64,000 bases of DNA from CBDBLK01 sp965243145 (GCA_965243145.1 CBDEUB010000002.1:2108001-2172000), one strand, 5' to 3'. Counted from the stretch's first letter, positions 19,404-28,645 are shown. Notes: a model not told the origin generated them from the sequence alone. Translations and numbers: made by a program.

Positions 19404-20264
19404 TTAAGGGCCATAATGTCTTTTGCCGGGCCTTTTTTCCACTGGTATTCCCAAATTGTGATCCAGATGCCAACGGTCGATCATGGGTTCGTCCTTATCC
19501 ACTCGGTAAATTTCCAAATCGCGGTCGAGTTGGTCGAGGCGCAAAACCAATTCTTTTTGCAGTTTGATATTCTCTTCTTTTTTGGCCAAAAGGTCTTCGA
19601 GAGCGCGCTGTTTTTGTCTTTGTAGTGCCATGATCTTTTGGTCAAATAGGGTGACTTCTCTGACCCTTTGTTGTTTGTAAGACCAAAGAAACCCGTTAAT
19701 GCCGTTTAACTGGTCAAAAAAATTTTTCCTGCGTTTGATCAACAGCAAACGGTAGAGGGCCGCATCGCGCACTCTGCCGGACAAACTGGTGGCAGAGAAC
19801 ACCAACATGCTTCCCCTGCGGAAATATTCTCCTTTGGGAAAACACGGTTCCCAATCACTGACATGAATGACGAAATAACCTTCTTCCACTGATCGCACAG
19901 TTCCATCACACATTTTGGTTTTGTGTGAGGCCAGGCGGAAGTTCAAGCGATCCCCGGTTTGAAAGAAACGCGTATTTTTGTTTTCCGATCCGATTTTGAG
20001 AATGTTGGCAGTCTTGTCTCTATCCGTTACCCTGCCGGTGAAGTGTGAATAATCAAATTCGGAATCAAAAAAAGAGTCGATGGTTTGTTCTTCCAACTCT
20101 TTTTCCTCCGATTCCACATCGCGTCCGCGAGAAAATTTTTTGAGAGTTTCCTGGTAGTGCTGTTTCTTATAGTTTGCGCCTCCGGTGAGAAGTTGCGCTT
20201 GGGCCAGGGGTAGCGGCAAAAAAAGAGGCCAGATGAAATAGAGGGGAATCGCTTTTGTTCTCAC
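19404..20264 (-). CDS. Secreted protein with C-terminal coiled coil, unknown function
   Basis: A signal peptide is clear (IPLYFIWPLFLPLPLAQAQ). The middle region (about 75-165) is beta-rich and may be a small barrel-like fold around FQTGDRLNFRLASHKTKMCDGTV. Residues about 195-255 are strongly charged and helical (QKIMALQRQKQRALEDLLAKKEENIKLQKELVLRLDQLD pattern), a likely coiled coil. I do not recognise the family. It lies 18 bp upstream of the CheX-like gene on the same strand, so the two may be cotranscribed. Confidence 0.65.
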   Translation of the reverse strand: MRTKAIPLYFIWPLFLPLPLAQAQLLTGGANYKKQHYQETLKKFSRGRDVESEEKELEEQTIDSFFDSEFDYSHFTGRVTDRDKTANILKIGSENKNTRFFQTGDRLNFRLASHKTKMCDGTVRSVEEGYFVIHVSDWEPCFPKGEYFRRGSMLVFSATSLSGRVRDAALYRLLLIKRRKNFFDQLNGINGFLWSYKQQRVREVTLFDQKIMALQRQKQRALEDLLAKKEENIKLQKELVLRLDQLDRDLEIYRVDKDEPMIDRWHLDHNLGIPVEKRPGKRHYGP

Positions 20265-20326
20265 TCTTATTATTATGCCTTAATTGGATAGTGGGGACGA
20301 ACTTTGGAAAAAGTTGCAAATGAATA

Positions 20327-20872
20327 TTATGGCCGACTTTTTTCTTTGATTTGTACGCTGTGTTTGAGGTGTTGGGCGATCAGTTTTTTGTTTTTCAGTG
20401 TGGCCAGTTTAACCGTTAAATGCCCTTCGGTAACGGCATTGATTTCCAGTTGGGGATGCAGGACTTGGAGGCGTATCACATCAGTGCGCTCCAAATTGTC
20501 GCTGGGGCCTTGTTGGGCAATGTGTACCAGGGCATTGGCGGTCTGGCGGTAGAGGTAGGTTTTCAAGCGCTTTTGGTCGTCAAACCGGGGGGAGGTGTCC
20601 AGTTTGATAATCACCGCCAAATTGTTGTAATTTCCCCCTTCGCAACGGGTTTCCCACGAGTCGGGGATGCGGCGGTCGAGCTTAACCCGCACGGAACGGC
20701 AACTGCTGGGGGTGAGTTTGGCCCGGCGGGATTCCTTGAAAGATTCCCAAAAGGATTTGAGCAGGCCCTTTTCTTCCAGTTGAAAAAACAAAATCGTCAC
20801 CACTAAAACCCCTATGGCGAGAAAGGGGTTTTTGATGAGGGAACTCAGGGAATTGAGGGATTTAAGGCCCAT
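20327..20872 (-). CDS. Single-pass membrane protein, unknown function
   Basis: From ATG 20872 the protein starts MGLKSLNSLSSLIK and has one membrane helix (NPFLAIGVLVVTILFF), then a basic stretch and a soluble domain of about 140 residues with two cysteines (SCRSVRV and ETRCEGG). The frame is open to 20947 and an ATG at 20893 is possible, but neither has a ribosome site; the one at 20872 is also weak. Nothing recognisable. It is codirectional with the secreted coiled-coil gene 62 bp downstream. Confidence 0.55.
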   Translation of the reverse strand: MGLKSLNSLSSLIKNPFLAIGVLVVTILFFQLEEKGLLKSFWESFKESRRAKLTPSSCRSVRVKLDRRIPDSWETRCEGGNYNNLAVIIKLDTSPRFDDQKRLKTYLYRQTANALVHIAQQGPSDNLERTDVIRLQVLHPQLEINAVTEGHLTVKLATLKNKKLIAQHLKHSVQIKEKSRP

Positions 20873-20992
20873 GGCCCCATTATGAACCGACATGGGCCAA
20901 AATCCAAACCGCGAAACGCCTCTTTTCCAGCACTTAGGTGAATCCAAGGGGCGGGGTTAAAGTTTGGCCACTCTTTAACCGATAAAAAAAGT

Positions 20993-22012
20993 ATGTTAAA
21001 TTTGTGGAAAACCCTGTTGGAGCAACCGGGGGATTTTTGGCGGTTTATCCACTATGTGGAAAACCTGCCCCACCCCCAACCCTTGGGCCAAGTGCGGGAG
21101 GGATACCAGGCCTTTTATCGGGCCACCCTGGCCGATGAGCAATTGAGGGAGTGGATCGCCCTTTTGGGCCAATTGGGCCTGAATATAGACGAGAACTCCC
21201 TTCATCTCCCCAGGCCTGAGGACATTCCCGGAGGCCCCGCCGGTGGCACCACCAGTTTTGGCCAAAATCTCGCCCTGCGAGTGCGCTTGTGTCTGATGGC
21301 GTCCCTCAAGGACAAAATTTTTTACCGCCACTTGTGCAAATACTGGAACCATTTGGAGGAAGTGTACCCCCTGTCCGATTTGCAGACTCTTTGGCATCGA
21401 GAGGACGGGAGTGGGGCCGAAACACCTCCCTCAAATGCACCCCAAACCTCTTTGGCGATGGCCCTGGAAAAGGCCATGCGGGAAAATGCGCTGCTGTTGT
21501 TAGAACTCAAGAGCGGAAAACGCCACACTTTTTTTATCCATCGCTGGCTCATTTTTAATGGCCATTTGGGAATTGTCAGCGAAGAAGTCAAGAGCTGTAG
21601 TCTCCTTTTTTTGGGGTTGGAACAGATCGTATTTTGGAAGGCCTGCCGGAATCGGGATTACCGGGCCAATTTTTCTTCCCGGGAAGTGGAGTGTTTCATT
21701 CACTCCATGCGTGAGATGGAAGACAGCGAGGTGCGGTTGATTTTGAGGATTAAAGACCCTGGCCAGGTTGACCTCAATCATCCCCACCATTTTTTGGGTT
21801 CTCCCTATGTCACTGCCAATCACGAGGGCGAATTGATTTGGGCCGCTTCGGTGGAAATGAGTGAGGCCTTATTTCGCTGGTTGAGTTCCATGCGGGGGAA
21901 CATTGAAATTATCGATCCCTGGGAGTTGAGGCACAAATTTGAAGAGTATTGCGATAATGCCCTTTTTCCCCGTCTGGGCCAACCCCACAAGCGTTTTAAG
22001 AAGTCTTCGTAG
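20993..22012 (+). CDS. WYL-domain-like protein
   Basis: The last 170 residues follow the WYL pattern: a strand-rich segment (RHTFFIHRWLIFNGHLGIVSEE), a helical linker, and the C-terminal GELIWAASVEMSEALFRWLSSMRGNIEIIDPWELRHKFEEY, which matches the domain that closes WYL transcription factors. No helix-turn-helix is obvious in the N-terminal 120 residues, unlike canonical WYL regulators. WYL domains sense nucleic-acid or nucleotide ligands. The 3' end overlaps the convergent DAHP synthase gene by 17 bp. Confidence 0.6.
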   Translation: MLNLWKTLLEQPGDFWRFIHYVENLPHPQPLGQVREGYQAFYRATLADEQLREWIALLGQLGLNIDENSLHLPRPEDIPGGPAGGTTSFGQNLALRVRLCLMASLKDKIFYRHLCKYWNHLEEVYPLSDLQTLWHREDGSGAETPPSNAPQTSLAMALEKAMRENALLLLELKSGKRHTFFIHRWLIFNGHLGIVSEEVKSCSLLFLGLEQIVFWKACRNRDYRANFSSREVECFIHSMREMEDSEVRLILRIKDPGQVDLNHPHHFLGSPYVTANHEGELIWAASVEMSEALFRWLSSMRGNIEIIDPWELRHKFEEYCDNALFPRLGQPHKRFKKSS

Positions 22013-23066
22013 GAGGTGGATTATCCGACTGGCAGTGCAAGGCCTCGCGGTGGATGAGGTGGTACAGTTTCTCGACAAATTGGGGGCGCAGTCCGAGCTT
22101 TGGCCCCGCTGCCATCAAGTCCCCGAGGTGTTGGTGCAAGCGCTCTTTTTGCAGGGGACTCATCTCCCTATCCCGTTTGACCGCTCCAATTTGTTTGGCC
22201 ACCTGAAAGCGCTTGCCCAGGGCCTCCATCAGTTCCCGGTCGAGGGAGTCGATTTGATGGCGCAAAGAGTCTAGGTCATCCGTCTGGCCGGGCCGCAGTT
22301 CCCGCAAAATGTGCTCCAGTTGGGAACAAGTCACCTGTTGGCCAGCATCGCTCAAAGCGCGGGAGGGGTTGGCGTGGGCCTCGATCATCAGTCCTTCAAA
22401 CCCTGCCCCCATGGCCTGCCGGCACAGTGGCCCCACACTTTCCCGCCGCCCACTGATGTGGGAGGGATCGCACAGCAGGGGGAGTTGGGGCCAGAGGCGT
22501 TTGAGTTCACTGGGGATGCTCCACAAGGGAGAATTGCGGTAGTGGCCAGGGATGCAGAAGTAGGGGGTAAATCCCCGGTGGATGGCCACCAGGCGTTTTA
22601 GGCCGCTTTTGGCCAGGCGTTCAAAGGCCCCCATCCACAGAGAGAGATCGGCGTGGGGGGGATTTTTCACCATCACCGGAATGTCGTGGCCGCGCAGGGC
22701 CTCGGCAATTTCCTGCACGGAAAAGGGGTTGCCGGTGGTTCTCGCTCCAATCCACAAAATGTCGATCCCGCTCTCTAAGGCCCGTTCGACATGTTGGGTG
22801 TTGGCCACCTCGGTGGCGACTTTGAGGCGGGTGGTGGAACGCACTCGGCGCAACCATGCCAGGCCCTTCTCTCCCACTCCCTGAAAGCTCTCGGGGCGGC
22901 GGCGCGGTTTCCACAGTCCCGCCCGAAAAATGTGCACGCCTTCAATAGCACTCAGTGGCCGGGCGGTGGCCAAAACTTGTTCCTCTGTTTCGGCGGCACA
23001 GGGGCCAGCAACGATCAGTGGGGGGCGGAAGTCGGGAACCCATTGTTTGAGTGGTATAATTTGCAT
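21996..23066 (-). CDS. DAHP synthase-chorismate mutase fusion
   Basis: Residues 1-255 form a type I-beta DAHP synthase: VAGPCAAETEEQ, FRAGLWKPRRRPESFQG, the KNPPHADLSLW segment, IHRGFTPY, CDPSHISG and EAHANPSRALSD. Residues about 262-345 form an AroQ-type chorismate mutase helix bundle (LDSLRHQIDSLDRELMEALGKRFQVAKQIGAVK). The first enzyme commits PEP and erythrose 4-phosphate to the shikimate pathway; the second turns chorismate to prephenate. Fusion of the two usually gives feedback control by prephenate or aromatic products. The mutase is C-terminal here, opposite to the Bacillus order. Confidence 0.92.
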   Translation of the reverse strand: MQIIPLKQWVPDFRPPLIVAGPCAAETEEQVLATARPLSAIEGVHIFRAGLWKPRRRPESFQGVGEKGLAWLRRVRSTTRLKVATEVANTQHVERALESGIDILWIGARTTGNPFSVQEIAEALRGHDIPVMVKNPPHADLSLWMGAFERLAKSGLKRLVAIHRGFTPYFCIPGHYRNSPLWSIPSELKRLWPQLPLLCDPSHISGRRESVGPLCRQAMGAGFEGLMIEAHANPSRALSDAGQQVTCSQLEHILRELRPGQTDDLDSLRHQIDSLDRELMEALGKRFQVAKQIGAVKRDREMSPLQKERLHQHLGDLMAAGPKLGLRPQFVEKLYHLIHREALHCQSDNPPPTKTS

Positions 23067-23152
23067 TTTTGGCCCTCAAAAAGGGGTGAGTATGGCCATT
23101 GTGCCGAATAAAGTCTAGGATAAAAGTTTAAAATCTCCACCGGGGGCCACCA

Positions 23153-23806
23153 GTGCAGTTTATTGATCCCGAAATCGAGGCCTACGCCCGCCAAAAATCG
23201 ACTTTGCCCAGTCGGGCCGCCGCCGATTTGGCCGAGCACACCTGCCGGCACGAGGATATGGCGCGCATGTTGTGCGGGGAAATGGTGGCCTCTTTCCTCG
23301 GTTTTTTGGTGCGTTTCAGTGGGGCAAAACGCATCTTGGAGATCGGAACTTTTAGTGGGTACAGTGCCCTGAGCATGGCGGAGAATCTTCCACCGGAGGG
23401 AGAACTCCACACCGTCGATATTGAGGCCAGGGACTACACCGCCAATTTTTGGCAGAAATCTCCGCACTCGCATAAAATCGTCTTTCATCAGGGTGCCGCC
23501 CTCGACATCGTTCCTACCTTGCCTGGCCATTTTGATCTGATCTTTATCGACGCCGACAAAGAAAATTACTCCCCCTACTTGGATTTGGCCCTTGCTCGTT
23601 TGAGTCCGCGGGGTGCCGTTGTGGTGGACAATGTTTTGTGGTCGGGCAAAGTGCTTCAGGCCGATGATGATTTGCGCGGGCGAGAAGGTGAATCTTCCAG
23701 TCTGGCGATCAAACAGTTTAACCGTCGCGTGGCCGAGCGGGACGACCTCTACGCCACTTTGTTGCCGGTTCGGGACGGGCTTTTTTTGATTTGTAAGAAA
23801 AACTAA
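23153..23806 (+). CDS. SAM-dependent O-methyltransferase (CCoAOMT-like)
   Basis: The 217-residue protein has the complete class I fold of the caffeoyl-CoA/catechol O-methyltransferase family: EIGTFSGYSALSMAENL binds SAM, GELHTVDIE ends strand 2, FDLIFIDADKENY carries metal ligands, and VVDNVLWSGKV is the usual metal-binding DN site. The start is GTG 23153, since the family N terminus aligns there. Substrate unknown. It is divergent from the DAHP synthase fusion gene. Confidence 0.9.
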   Translation: MQFIDPEIEAYARQKSTLPSRAAADLAEHTCRHEDMARMLCGEMVASFLGFLVRFSGAKRILEIGTFSGYSALSMAENLPPEGELHTVDIEARDYTANFWQKSPHSHKIVFHQGAALDIVPTLPGHFDLIFIDADKENYSPYLDLALARLSPRGAVVVDNVLWSGKVLQADDDLRGREGESSSLAIKQFNRRVAERDDLYATLLPVRDGLFLICKKN

Positions 23807-23835
23807 TCACACCTAGAATAAAACTAGGAGTGATC

Positions 23836-24660
23836 GTGTCTGAACCCGATTTTGATTTATTAACCAAGATGACTTTGGAACTTTCCGAGCAGTGCGAATT
23901 GCATTTGGAGGATGGGCTAGAGGACGGATCAAAAGAAAAATTGGAAGGCCCAATTCCGGGGCTGATTTTCTTTTTGGAGGCCGGTGCCCACACCTTTTGT
24001 GTGCGGGCGCTAGCGGTGGAGGATTTGGAAGAAGGCCTCGATTGGGTGGGGAAAGGGCATCCCGAGGCGGAAGAGGCGTTGCGGGCCAAAATCCCCCTCG
24101 AACGCCGCCAGTACAATGTTTTCCCCACCGATTCCAAAATTGCCGCAGAAGTTTTGGTCGATCAAATGGCCAACCGCCGGTATTCGTTGCGCGCAGATTG
24201 GCCGCGGGAACTTTCCGATCCTGGCCTTAACTGGTGGATGCAAAGTGCGCCAGGAAGTACGCCAGGCCGGTTGCAGATTTTTTTTCAAAGTTATCAGGCC
24301 CATAGAAAGTCCAGTTATATGGCCTTGGGGCCGATGGGTGATGCCCACATTGCCTGCAAGAGGTTTTTGCAGGCCCTGCCCTTTTTGCGGGAATTGTTCC
24401 CCGTCAACGAGTTTTCAGTGAATGAACATTCCCTGAGCGTGGGGGTGAATATCCCCGATGACCCGCACTTTGCCAGCTTTCGGAACCTGTTTTTGCAGGG
24501 AAAAATGGGGTGGGAGGAGGAGCTTTTTCTTCCCGCCGGAAAGTGTGCCAAAACGCTTTTTCTCTACTTTCAGGAATTGGCCCTCAAACGGCGCTTTTGG
24601 TGCAAAGTGGAGGCGTTGTTGCCCAGGCCTGAGCGCTTGGGGCCAGAGAGTAGGCCTTGA
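23836..24660 (+). CDS. Conserved-looking protein, unknown function
   Basis: I start at GTG 23836 because AGGAG lies 5 nt upstream; GTG 23830 overlaps that site. The 274-residue product is acidic at the N terminus, has no signal peptide or membrane segment and shows alternating strands and helices. No motif is recognised. It follows the methyltransferase by 29 bp on the same strand, so they may share a transcript. Confidence 0.6.
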   Translation: MSEPDFDLLTKMTLELSEQCELHLEDGLEDGSKEKLEGPIPGLIFFLEAGAHTFCVRALAVEDLEEGLDWVGKGHPEAEEALRAKIPLERRQYNVFPTDSKIAAEVLVDQMANRRYSLRADWPRELSDPGLNWWMQSAPGSTPGRLQIFFQSYQAHRKSSYMALGPMGDAHIACKRFLQALPFLRELFPVNEFSVNEHSLSVGVNIPDDPHFASFRNLFLQGKMGWEEELFLPAGKCAKTLFLYFQELALKRRFWCKVEALLPRPERLGPESRP

Positions 24661-24740
24661 TTGAATCTTTCGCATTGAGCCTAATTATTTGCGAAGAAAA
24701 TGCTTAAACTTAATTTCATAACAAGTCCAAGGAGGAAATA

Positions 24741-25895
24741 ATGACTGTCCAACGCCTTTCACGCCAGCTTTTGATGTTTATATTTTGCATTTTGTCATTC
24801 TCGGTTTCGGCAAATATTTGCGATAGAACCCCCCATGTTCAAAACACCATTATGGTCAGTATTTTGGGCCAGTCCGGCAAAAAACTGGATTGCCACGAAA
24901 TAGGTGCCCCAGAACTGTCCGAGATAAAAGAACTTTTCTTAACCGGCATTTGGTTCTCCAATCGAGAAGAACGCAACCCCCCTTTTCAAAGGGAAGATTG
25001 GGCGGGATTGGTTTCGTTGGAAAAACTTAGTATTAGCAATACCCTCATAGAATCGCTGCCGCCAGGTTTAGAAACCCTGGCCAATTTGAGGGAACTCGAT
25101 CTCTCTTTCAATCAGCAATTAGGTGACTCTTCTCTCGACAGCTTGAGCGAATTTAAGAAATTGGAAAAGCTCAATCTCCACGGCAATCGTTTGCGCGGCC
25201 CTCTACCCGAGAGTTGGGGCCGACTCAGTAATTTAGAAGAACTCAATGTCTCCTACAATCGGGTGTTGAGCGGCCCTTTGCCCACAAGTTGGGGAGAACT
25301 GGAGAATTTGAGAGTACTCTATCTTTCCCACAACCAGTTGAATGGCCCCCTACCGGAAAGTTGGAGTGGCCTGAAAAATTTGAAGAGACTTCAACTTCAC
25401 AACAATCAGTTGGACGGTTCTCTGCCCGATAGCTGGAGCGAGATGGAAAACTTACAGATTGCCTTTCTCTCGGGCAATCAGTTCAGTGGCCCGTTGCCGG
25501 AAAGCTGGGGTGAACTCAAAAATTTGAGAAGGCTCGACCTCTACGACAACCAGTTGGACGGTTTTCTTCCAGAGAGATGGGGGGAACTCGATGGCCTGCA
25601 TTGGCTTTTCTTGTCCAACAACCAATTCAGTGGCCCTCTTCCTGAGAGTTGGGTGGGCCTTAGGAGTTTGTTTCAACTCGACCTTTCCAACAACCAATTG
25701 AGCGGTCCGCTGCCGGAAAGTTGGGGCGAACTTGGCAATTTGGCCCAAATTGACCTCTCTCACAACTCGTTGAGTGGCCCCCTGCCTGGGAGTTGGGGCC
25801 AACTTTCTGCCAAGATTCGCCTTCCCTCTAAGCAGTTGTCTTTTTGGCAAAAACTGGCCTTGAGACTCAAATTCAAGAGGAATGTGAGCTGGTAA
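24741..25895 (+). CDS. Secreted leucine-rich-repeat protein
   Basis: A strong ribosome site (AAGGAGGAAATA) precedes ATG 24741, and a signal peptide ends near FSVSA. Roughly ten 24-residue repeats of the form GPLPESWGxLxNLxxLxLxxNQLxG follow from about residue 100 to 360. This spacing and the LxGPLP pattern are those of the plant-type LRR class, which in bacteria usually serves protein binding at the cell surface. No anchor is visible at the C terminus. Confidence 0.85.
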   Translation: MTVQRLSRQLLMFIFCILSFSVSANICDRTPHVQNTIMVSILGQSGKKLDCHEIGAPELSEIKELFLTGIWFSNREERNPPFQREDWAGLVSLEKLSISNTLIESLPPGLETLANLRELDLSFNQQLGDSSLDSLSEFKKLEKLNLHGNRLRGPLPESWGRLSNLEELNVSYNRVLSGPLPTSWGELENLRVLYLSHNQLNGPLPESWSGLKNLKRLQLHNNQLDGSLPDSWSEMENLQIAFLSGNQFSGPLPESWGELKNLRRLDLYDNQLDGFLPERWGELDGLHWLFLSNNQFSGPLPESWVGLRSLFQLDLSNNQLSGPLPESWGELGNLAQIDLSHNSLSGPLPGSWGQLSAKIRLPSKQLSFWQKLALRLKFKRNVSW

Positions 25896-25942
25896 TCAAT
25901 CTTGCCAGCGGCCAAGTTTTTTGAAGACCCTGGCCCAAGAAT

Positions 25943-27103
25943 TTAACTCCAGATTTTCTCTAAGGCCGTCTTCCAGGGCAGGCAGGCAATTCCCCGCACT
26001 ACCCGTTCCCGTTCCTCGCGCGACCAAAGTTGGGCCTCGCAAGGGCGGCCCCAACAGGAAGAGATTTTTTGCAACGCTTTGACATCGGTTTCGGCAATGT
26101 GCTGGGAAGATTTTATTTCGACAATAATGTCTTTTTTTCTTCCCCTGTCGATGATGAGGTCGGCCTCTAATCCCTGTTTGTCCTTGAGGTAATAAAAGCG
26201 GTAGTCCTTTTTAAAGTACTCGTTGAGTCTGTGACATTCCAAAATGATAAAGTGTTCAAAGGCCTGTCCGAAAGCGAAGGTACCGGGTACGACGGGGGAA
26301 TCCAAGCTCCTGTCCAGCGCCTTTTTTACGCCGGTATCAAAAAAATAAAATTTAGGGGAAACTATTTGTTGTTTGCGCACGGAACGGTGGTAAGACGGTA
26401 GCAGAATACTGGCCAAGGTGTCGTCGAGAATTTGAAAATACTGAACCACGGTTTTGTCGTCGATGCCCACTTCCCTCGATATTTTGGAATAATTGACGAT
26501 CTGTCCGTTTACTTGGGCCGCCACTTCCAAGAAATTTCTAAAGTGATCGATCTTGCGAACGATTTGCTCCATTTGGATTTCTTCCTTCAAATATGTCCGG
26601 GCGTAGCTTTTGAGAAAATCCTTTTTGTCTTCGTCGTTTTGATAATCAAATATTTTGGGCAAACTGCCGAAGTTCAAAATTTCGTCGAGAGAAAATTTCT
26701 CCGCAAGTTCGCTATGAGTGAAAGGGTAGAGGTGGTACATGAAGGCCCGGCCTGCTAAAAGGTTGGCCGAACCCCGCCGCAATTTGCGGGCACTGGAACC
26801 CGTCATAATAAATTGGATGTCCCTGTGGTCTTCCATGCATTTGTGGATAACATCCAAAAGTTTGGGACTCTTTTGAATCTCGTCCACGACGACTTTCGTG
26901 TACCCTCCGCCCTGGAGAACGGATGACAACTCGTCGGGGTGTTGGCCGAACGACTCTTCATCTCTTGCCGTCAGCAGGTCGATCCACAGGGTTTTGCTTC
27001 CCCTCTTAAACAGGTTTTTCAGCAGAGTCGTCTTTCCCGTCCCCCTGGCCCCAAATAGAAAGAAGCTATGGGAATGATTGAGTTTTTGTATTCTTCGGAG
27101 CAT
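25943..27103 (-). CDS. AAA+ ATPase of the AAA_14/DUF4143 family
   Basis: Walker A is GARGTGKT (residues about 19-26); Walker B is VVVDEIQKSP; the sensor segment is FIMTGSSARKLRRG. The C-terminal DUF4143 region contains YFFDTGVKKAL and ends with a nuclease-like EADLIIDRG...IIVEIKSS (Asp then Glu-x-Lys). Members are common, often in several copies, and their role is unsettled. The start codon sits inside an inverted repeat 8 nt after a TATAAT box, so the message is probably leaderless. A second member lies at 63167-64000. Confidence 0.88.
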   Translation of the reverse strand: MLRRIQKLNHSHSFFLFGARGTGKTTLLKNLFKRGSKTLWIDLLTARDEESFGQHPDELSSVLQGGGYTKVVVDEIQKSPKLLDVIHKCMEDHRDIQFIMTGSSARKLRRGSANLLAGRAFMYHLYPFTHSELAEKFSLDEILNFGSLPKIFDYQNDEDKKDFLKSYARTYLKEEIQMEQIVRKIDHFRNFLEVAAQVNGQIVNYSKISREVGIDDKTVVQYFQILDDTLASILLPSYHRSVRKQQIVSPKFYFFDTGVKKALDRSLDSPVVPGTFAFGQAFEHFIILECHRLNEYFKKDYRFYYLKDKQGLEADLIIDRGRKKDIIVEIKSSQHIAETDVKALQKISSCWGRPCEAQLWSREERERVVRGIACLPWKTALEKIWS

Positions 27104-27140
27104 ACTCCGAAATTATACGCTAAATTCGGAGTATGGTCTA
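27094..27140 (-). promoter_or_regulatory. Leaderless promoter with inverted-repeat operator for the DUF4143 ATPase gene
   Basis: On the minus strand, TAGACC (27140-27135), a 17-bp spacer and a perfect TATAAT (27117-27112) stand just ahead of the ATG at 27103. Transcription should begin at or within a base or two of the start codon, and no ribosome site is present. An 11-bp perfect inverted repeat (CATACTCCGAA at 27101-27111, TTCGGAGTATG at 27125-27135) brackets the -10 box and includes the start codon; a third half-site TTCGGAG lies at 27094-27100. This looks like an operator, possibly for autoregulation. Confidence 0.6.
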
Positions 27141-27142
27141 CT

Positions 27143-27751
27143 TTACCGTGGTGAAGACTTCCGCAGTGCCCGCCGGGAATACAACCACCACGCTAGCAAT
27201 AGGGCAGGCAGGAGGAAGAGCAAGACGCGGTTGCCTCGTTGGATGGCGGCGACTGCCTGCTCTCCAAAGGTGTAGTACAGATAAAAATAAGTGCTGGTAG
27301 AGATCAGACAGGCCAAAAGGTCGGACAGCACGAATGTCCAGGCATTCATTTTGGCCAGGCCAGCGGTAAAAAAGAGGGCGTTGCGCACTCCAAAGGGAAT
27401 AAAACGGCCGGCGATTAAGGCCCAGGGGCCATATTTCTGGTAAAAAAGGCCAATTTTGTGGATGCGCTCCTTTGAAACAAATTTGGCAAAAAATGGAATT
27501 TGAAAAACTTTATTTCCCAGGTAGCGGCCCAAGAAAAAGTAACAAACCAAATCGGAGCAATAGGCCCCCAGAAAAACGCCGAAAAAGAGCGGGAGCAGCA
27601 TGTCGGGGTGTTTGGCCGCCAGTAGGGCGCTGGTCAAAAGCATGACATCTTCACTGATCGGAAGATTGATTCCCCCAAACAGCAAAAGTCCAAAGATAAG
27701 GTAGGGGGCGTAAGCTATGTGGGCCTGGATATATTCGAGAAGAAATTCCAC
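27143..27751 (-). CDS. DedA-family membrane protein
   Basis: The protein has several membrane segments and the DedA/VTT pattern: LLFGGINLPISEDVMLLTSALLA, GAYCSDLVCYFFLGRYLG, a reentrant FYQKYGPWALIAGRFIPFGVRNALFFTAGLAKM with the conserved Arg and Pro. DedA proteins affect envelope integrity and flip polyprenyl- or phospholipids. The frame opens at 27814, but that stretch holds a terminator hairpin, so I start at GTG 27751 with AAGGG 5 nt upstream. A peroxiredoxin gene lies upstream on the same strand. Confidence 0.85.
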   Translation of the reverse strand: MEFLLEYIQAHIAYAPYLIFGLLLFGGINLPISEDVMLLTSALLAAKHPDMLLPLFFGVFLGAYCSDLVCYFFLGRYLGNKVFQIPFFAKFVSKERIHKIGLFYQKYGPWALIAGRFIPFGVRNALFFTAGLAKMNAWTFVLSDLLACLISTSTYFYLYYTFGEQAVAAIQRGNRVLLFLLPALLLAWWLYSRRALRKSSPR

Positions 27752-27761
27752 GAGCGCCCTT

Positions 27762-27807
27762 AAAAAGGCCTCTTGGGAACAATGCGGAGTGCACTGTCCC
27801 CAAGAGG
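27762..27807 (-). terminator. Probable rho-independent terminator after the peroxiredoxin gene
   Basis: A 13-bp stem with one mismatch (27769-27781 against 27795-27807) is followed on the minus strand, after two bases, by five T residues. It lies 23 bp beyond the peroxiredoxin stop and before the probable DedA start, so it should separate the two transcripts, perhaps incompletely. Confidence 0.6.
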
Positions 27808-27829
27808 AAAACAAAACATTAAAAAGAGG

Positions 27830-28441
27830 TTAAGCGTTTTTGTTAAACCACTCCTTTGAACCGTCGGGATTGGGTTTCATAGAGTCGGCACCGCTCGTCC
27901 AGCCGGCGGGGCACACTTCGCCGTGCTTGGCGGTGTATTGGTAGGCCTCCACCAGTCGGGCCACTTCTTCGACATTGCGGCCGACCGACAAATTGTTGAT
28001 GGCAGCGTGTTGAATGGTATTTTGGCCATCAATAACATAGGTGGCGCGGAAGGCGACACCGGCACCGCTGAGGCAGCCGTAAGAGGTGGCAATTTTTTTG
28101 GTGACATCGGCGAGCAAGGGGTAGCGGATTTCGCCCAGTCCCCCCTGGCGGCGCTCCTGTTGTGTCCACGCCAAGTGGGAAAATTGGGAGTCGATGGAAC
28201 AGCCGACGACTTGGCAATTGAGCTTTTGGAAAAGCTCGATTTTGTCCGAAAAGGCGGTGATTTCCGTGGGACAGACAAAAGTGAAATCGAGGGGGTAGAA
28301 AAAGAGGACTTTCCACTGGTTTTTATAGTCGGAAAGCTGGATTTCCTTGATTTGCCCGTTGACAACCGCCTGGCCTTGGAAATTTGGCGCAGCCTGTCCT
28401 ACCAAAGTCCAGGGGTGTTGTGAATCCATTTCTGTTGGCAT
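27830..28441 (-). CDS. Typical 2-Cys peroxiredoxin (AhpC/Prx1 type)
   Basis: The peroxidatic Cys57 is in FTFVCPTE and the resolving Cys177 in GEVCPAGW, the two signatures of this group. The enzyme reduces hydrogen peroxide and organic peroxides in the cytoplasm using thioredoxin or AhpF-type donors. AAGGAG lies 7 nt before ATG 28441. It is divergent from clpP, in the place where the trigger factor gene often stands in other proteobacteria, so both may belong to a stress locus. No OxyR-type site was identified. Confidence 0.93.
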   Translation of the reverse strand: MPTEMDSQHPWTLVGQAAPNFQGQAVVNGQIKEIQLSDYKNQWKVLFFYPLDFTFVCPTEITAFSDKIELFQKLNCQVVGCSIDSQFSHLAWTQQERRQGGLGEIRYPLLADVTKKIATSYGCLSGAGVAFRATYVIDGQNTIQHAAINNLSVGRNVEEVARLVEAYQYTAKHGEVCPAGWTSGADSMKPNPDGSKEWFNKNA

Positions 28442-28645
28442 TGACTTGCTCCTTTGTTGTTTGGCCAGTAAAGTTGGCCAGTTGTATGGTAAATAAGTCC
28501 GCTATTGCGGGAGGAAATCTTCCCACATTTGCCCGGATAAGGCCATACGCTTGGGAGTGGCCCTTTTGCCAGTCATACTGGGCCAGGTAAATGGGATTAA
28601 GGCCATGGCCCCGCCGGGCCGATAAAGACTAGAGGGAGAAGATTA

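Noticed and set aside
28442..28645. tRNA or riboswitch in the prx-clpP gap
   Set aside because: No cloverleaf or TTCGA loop could be found; short G-rich inverted stretches only.
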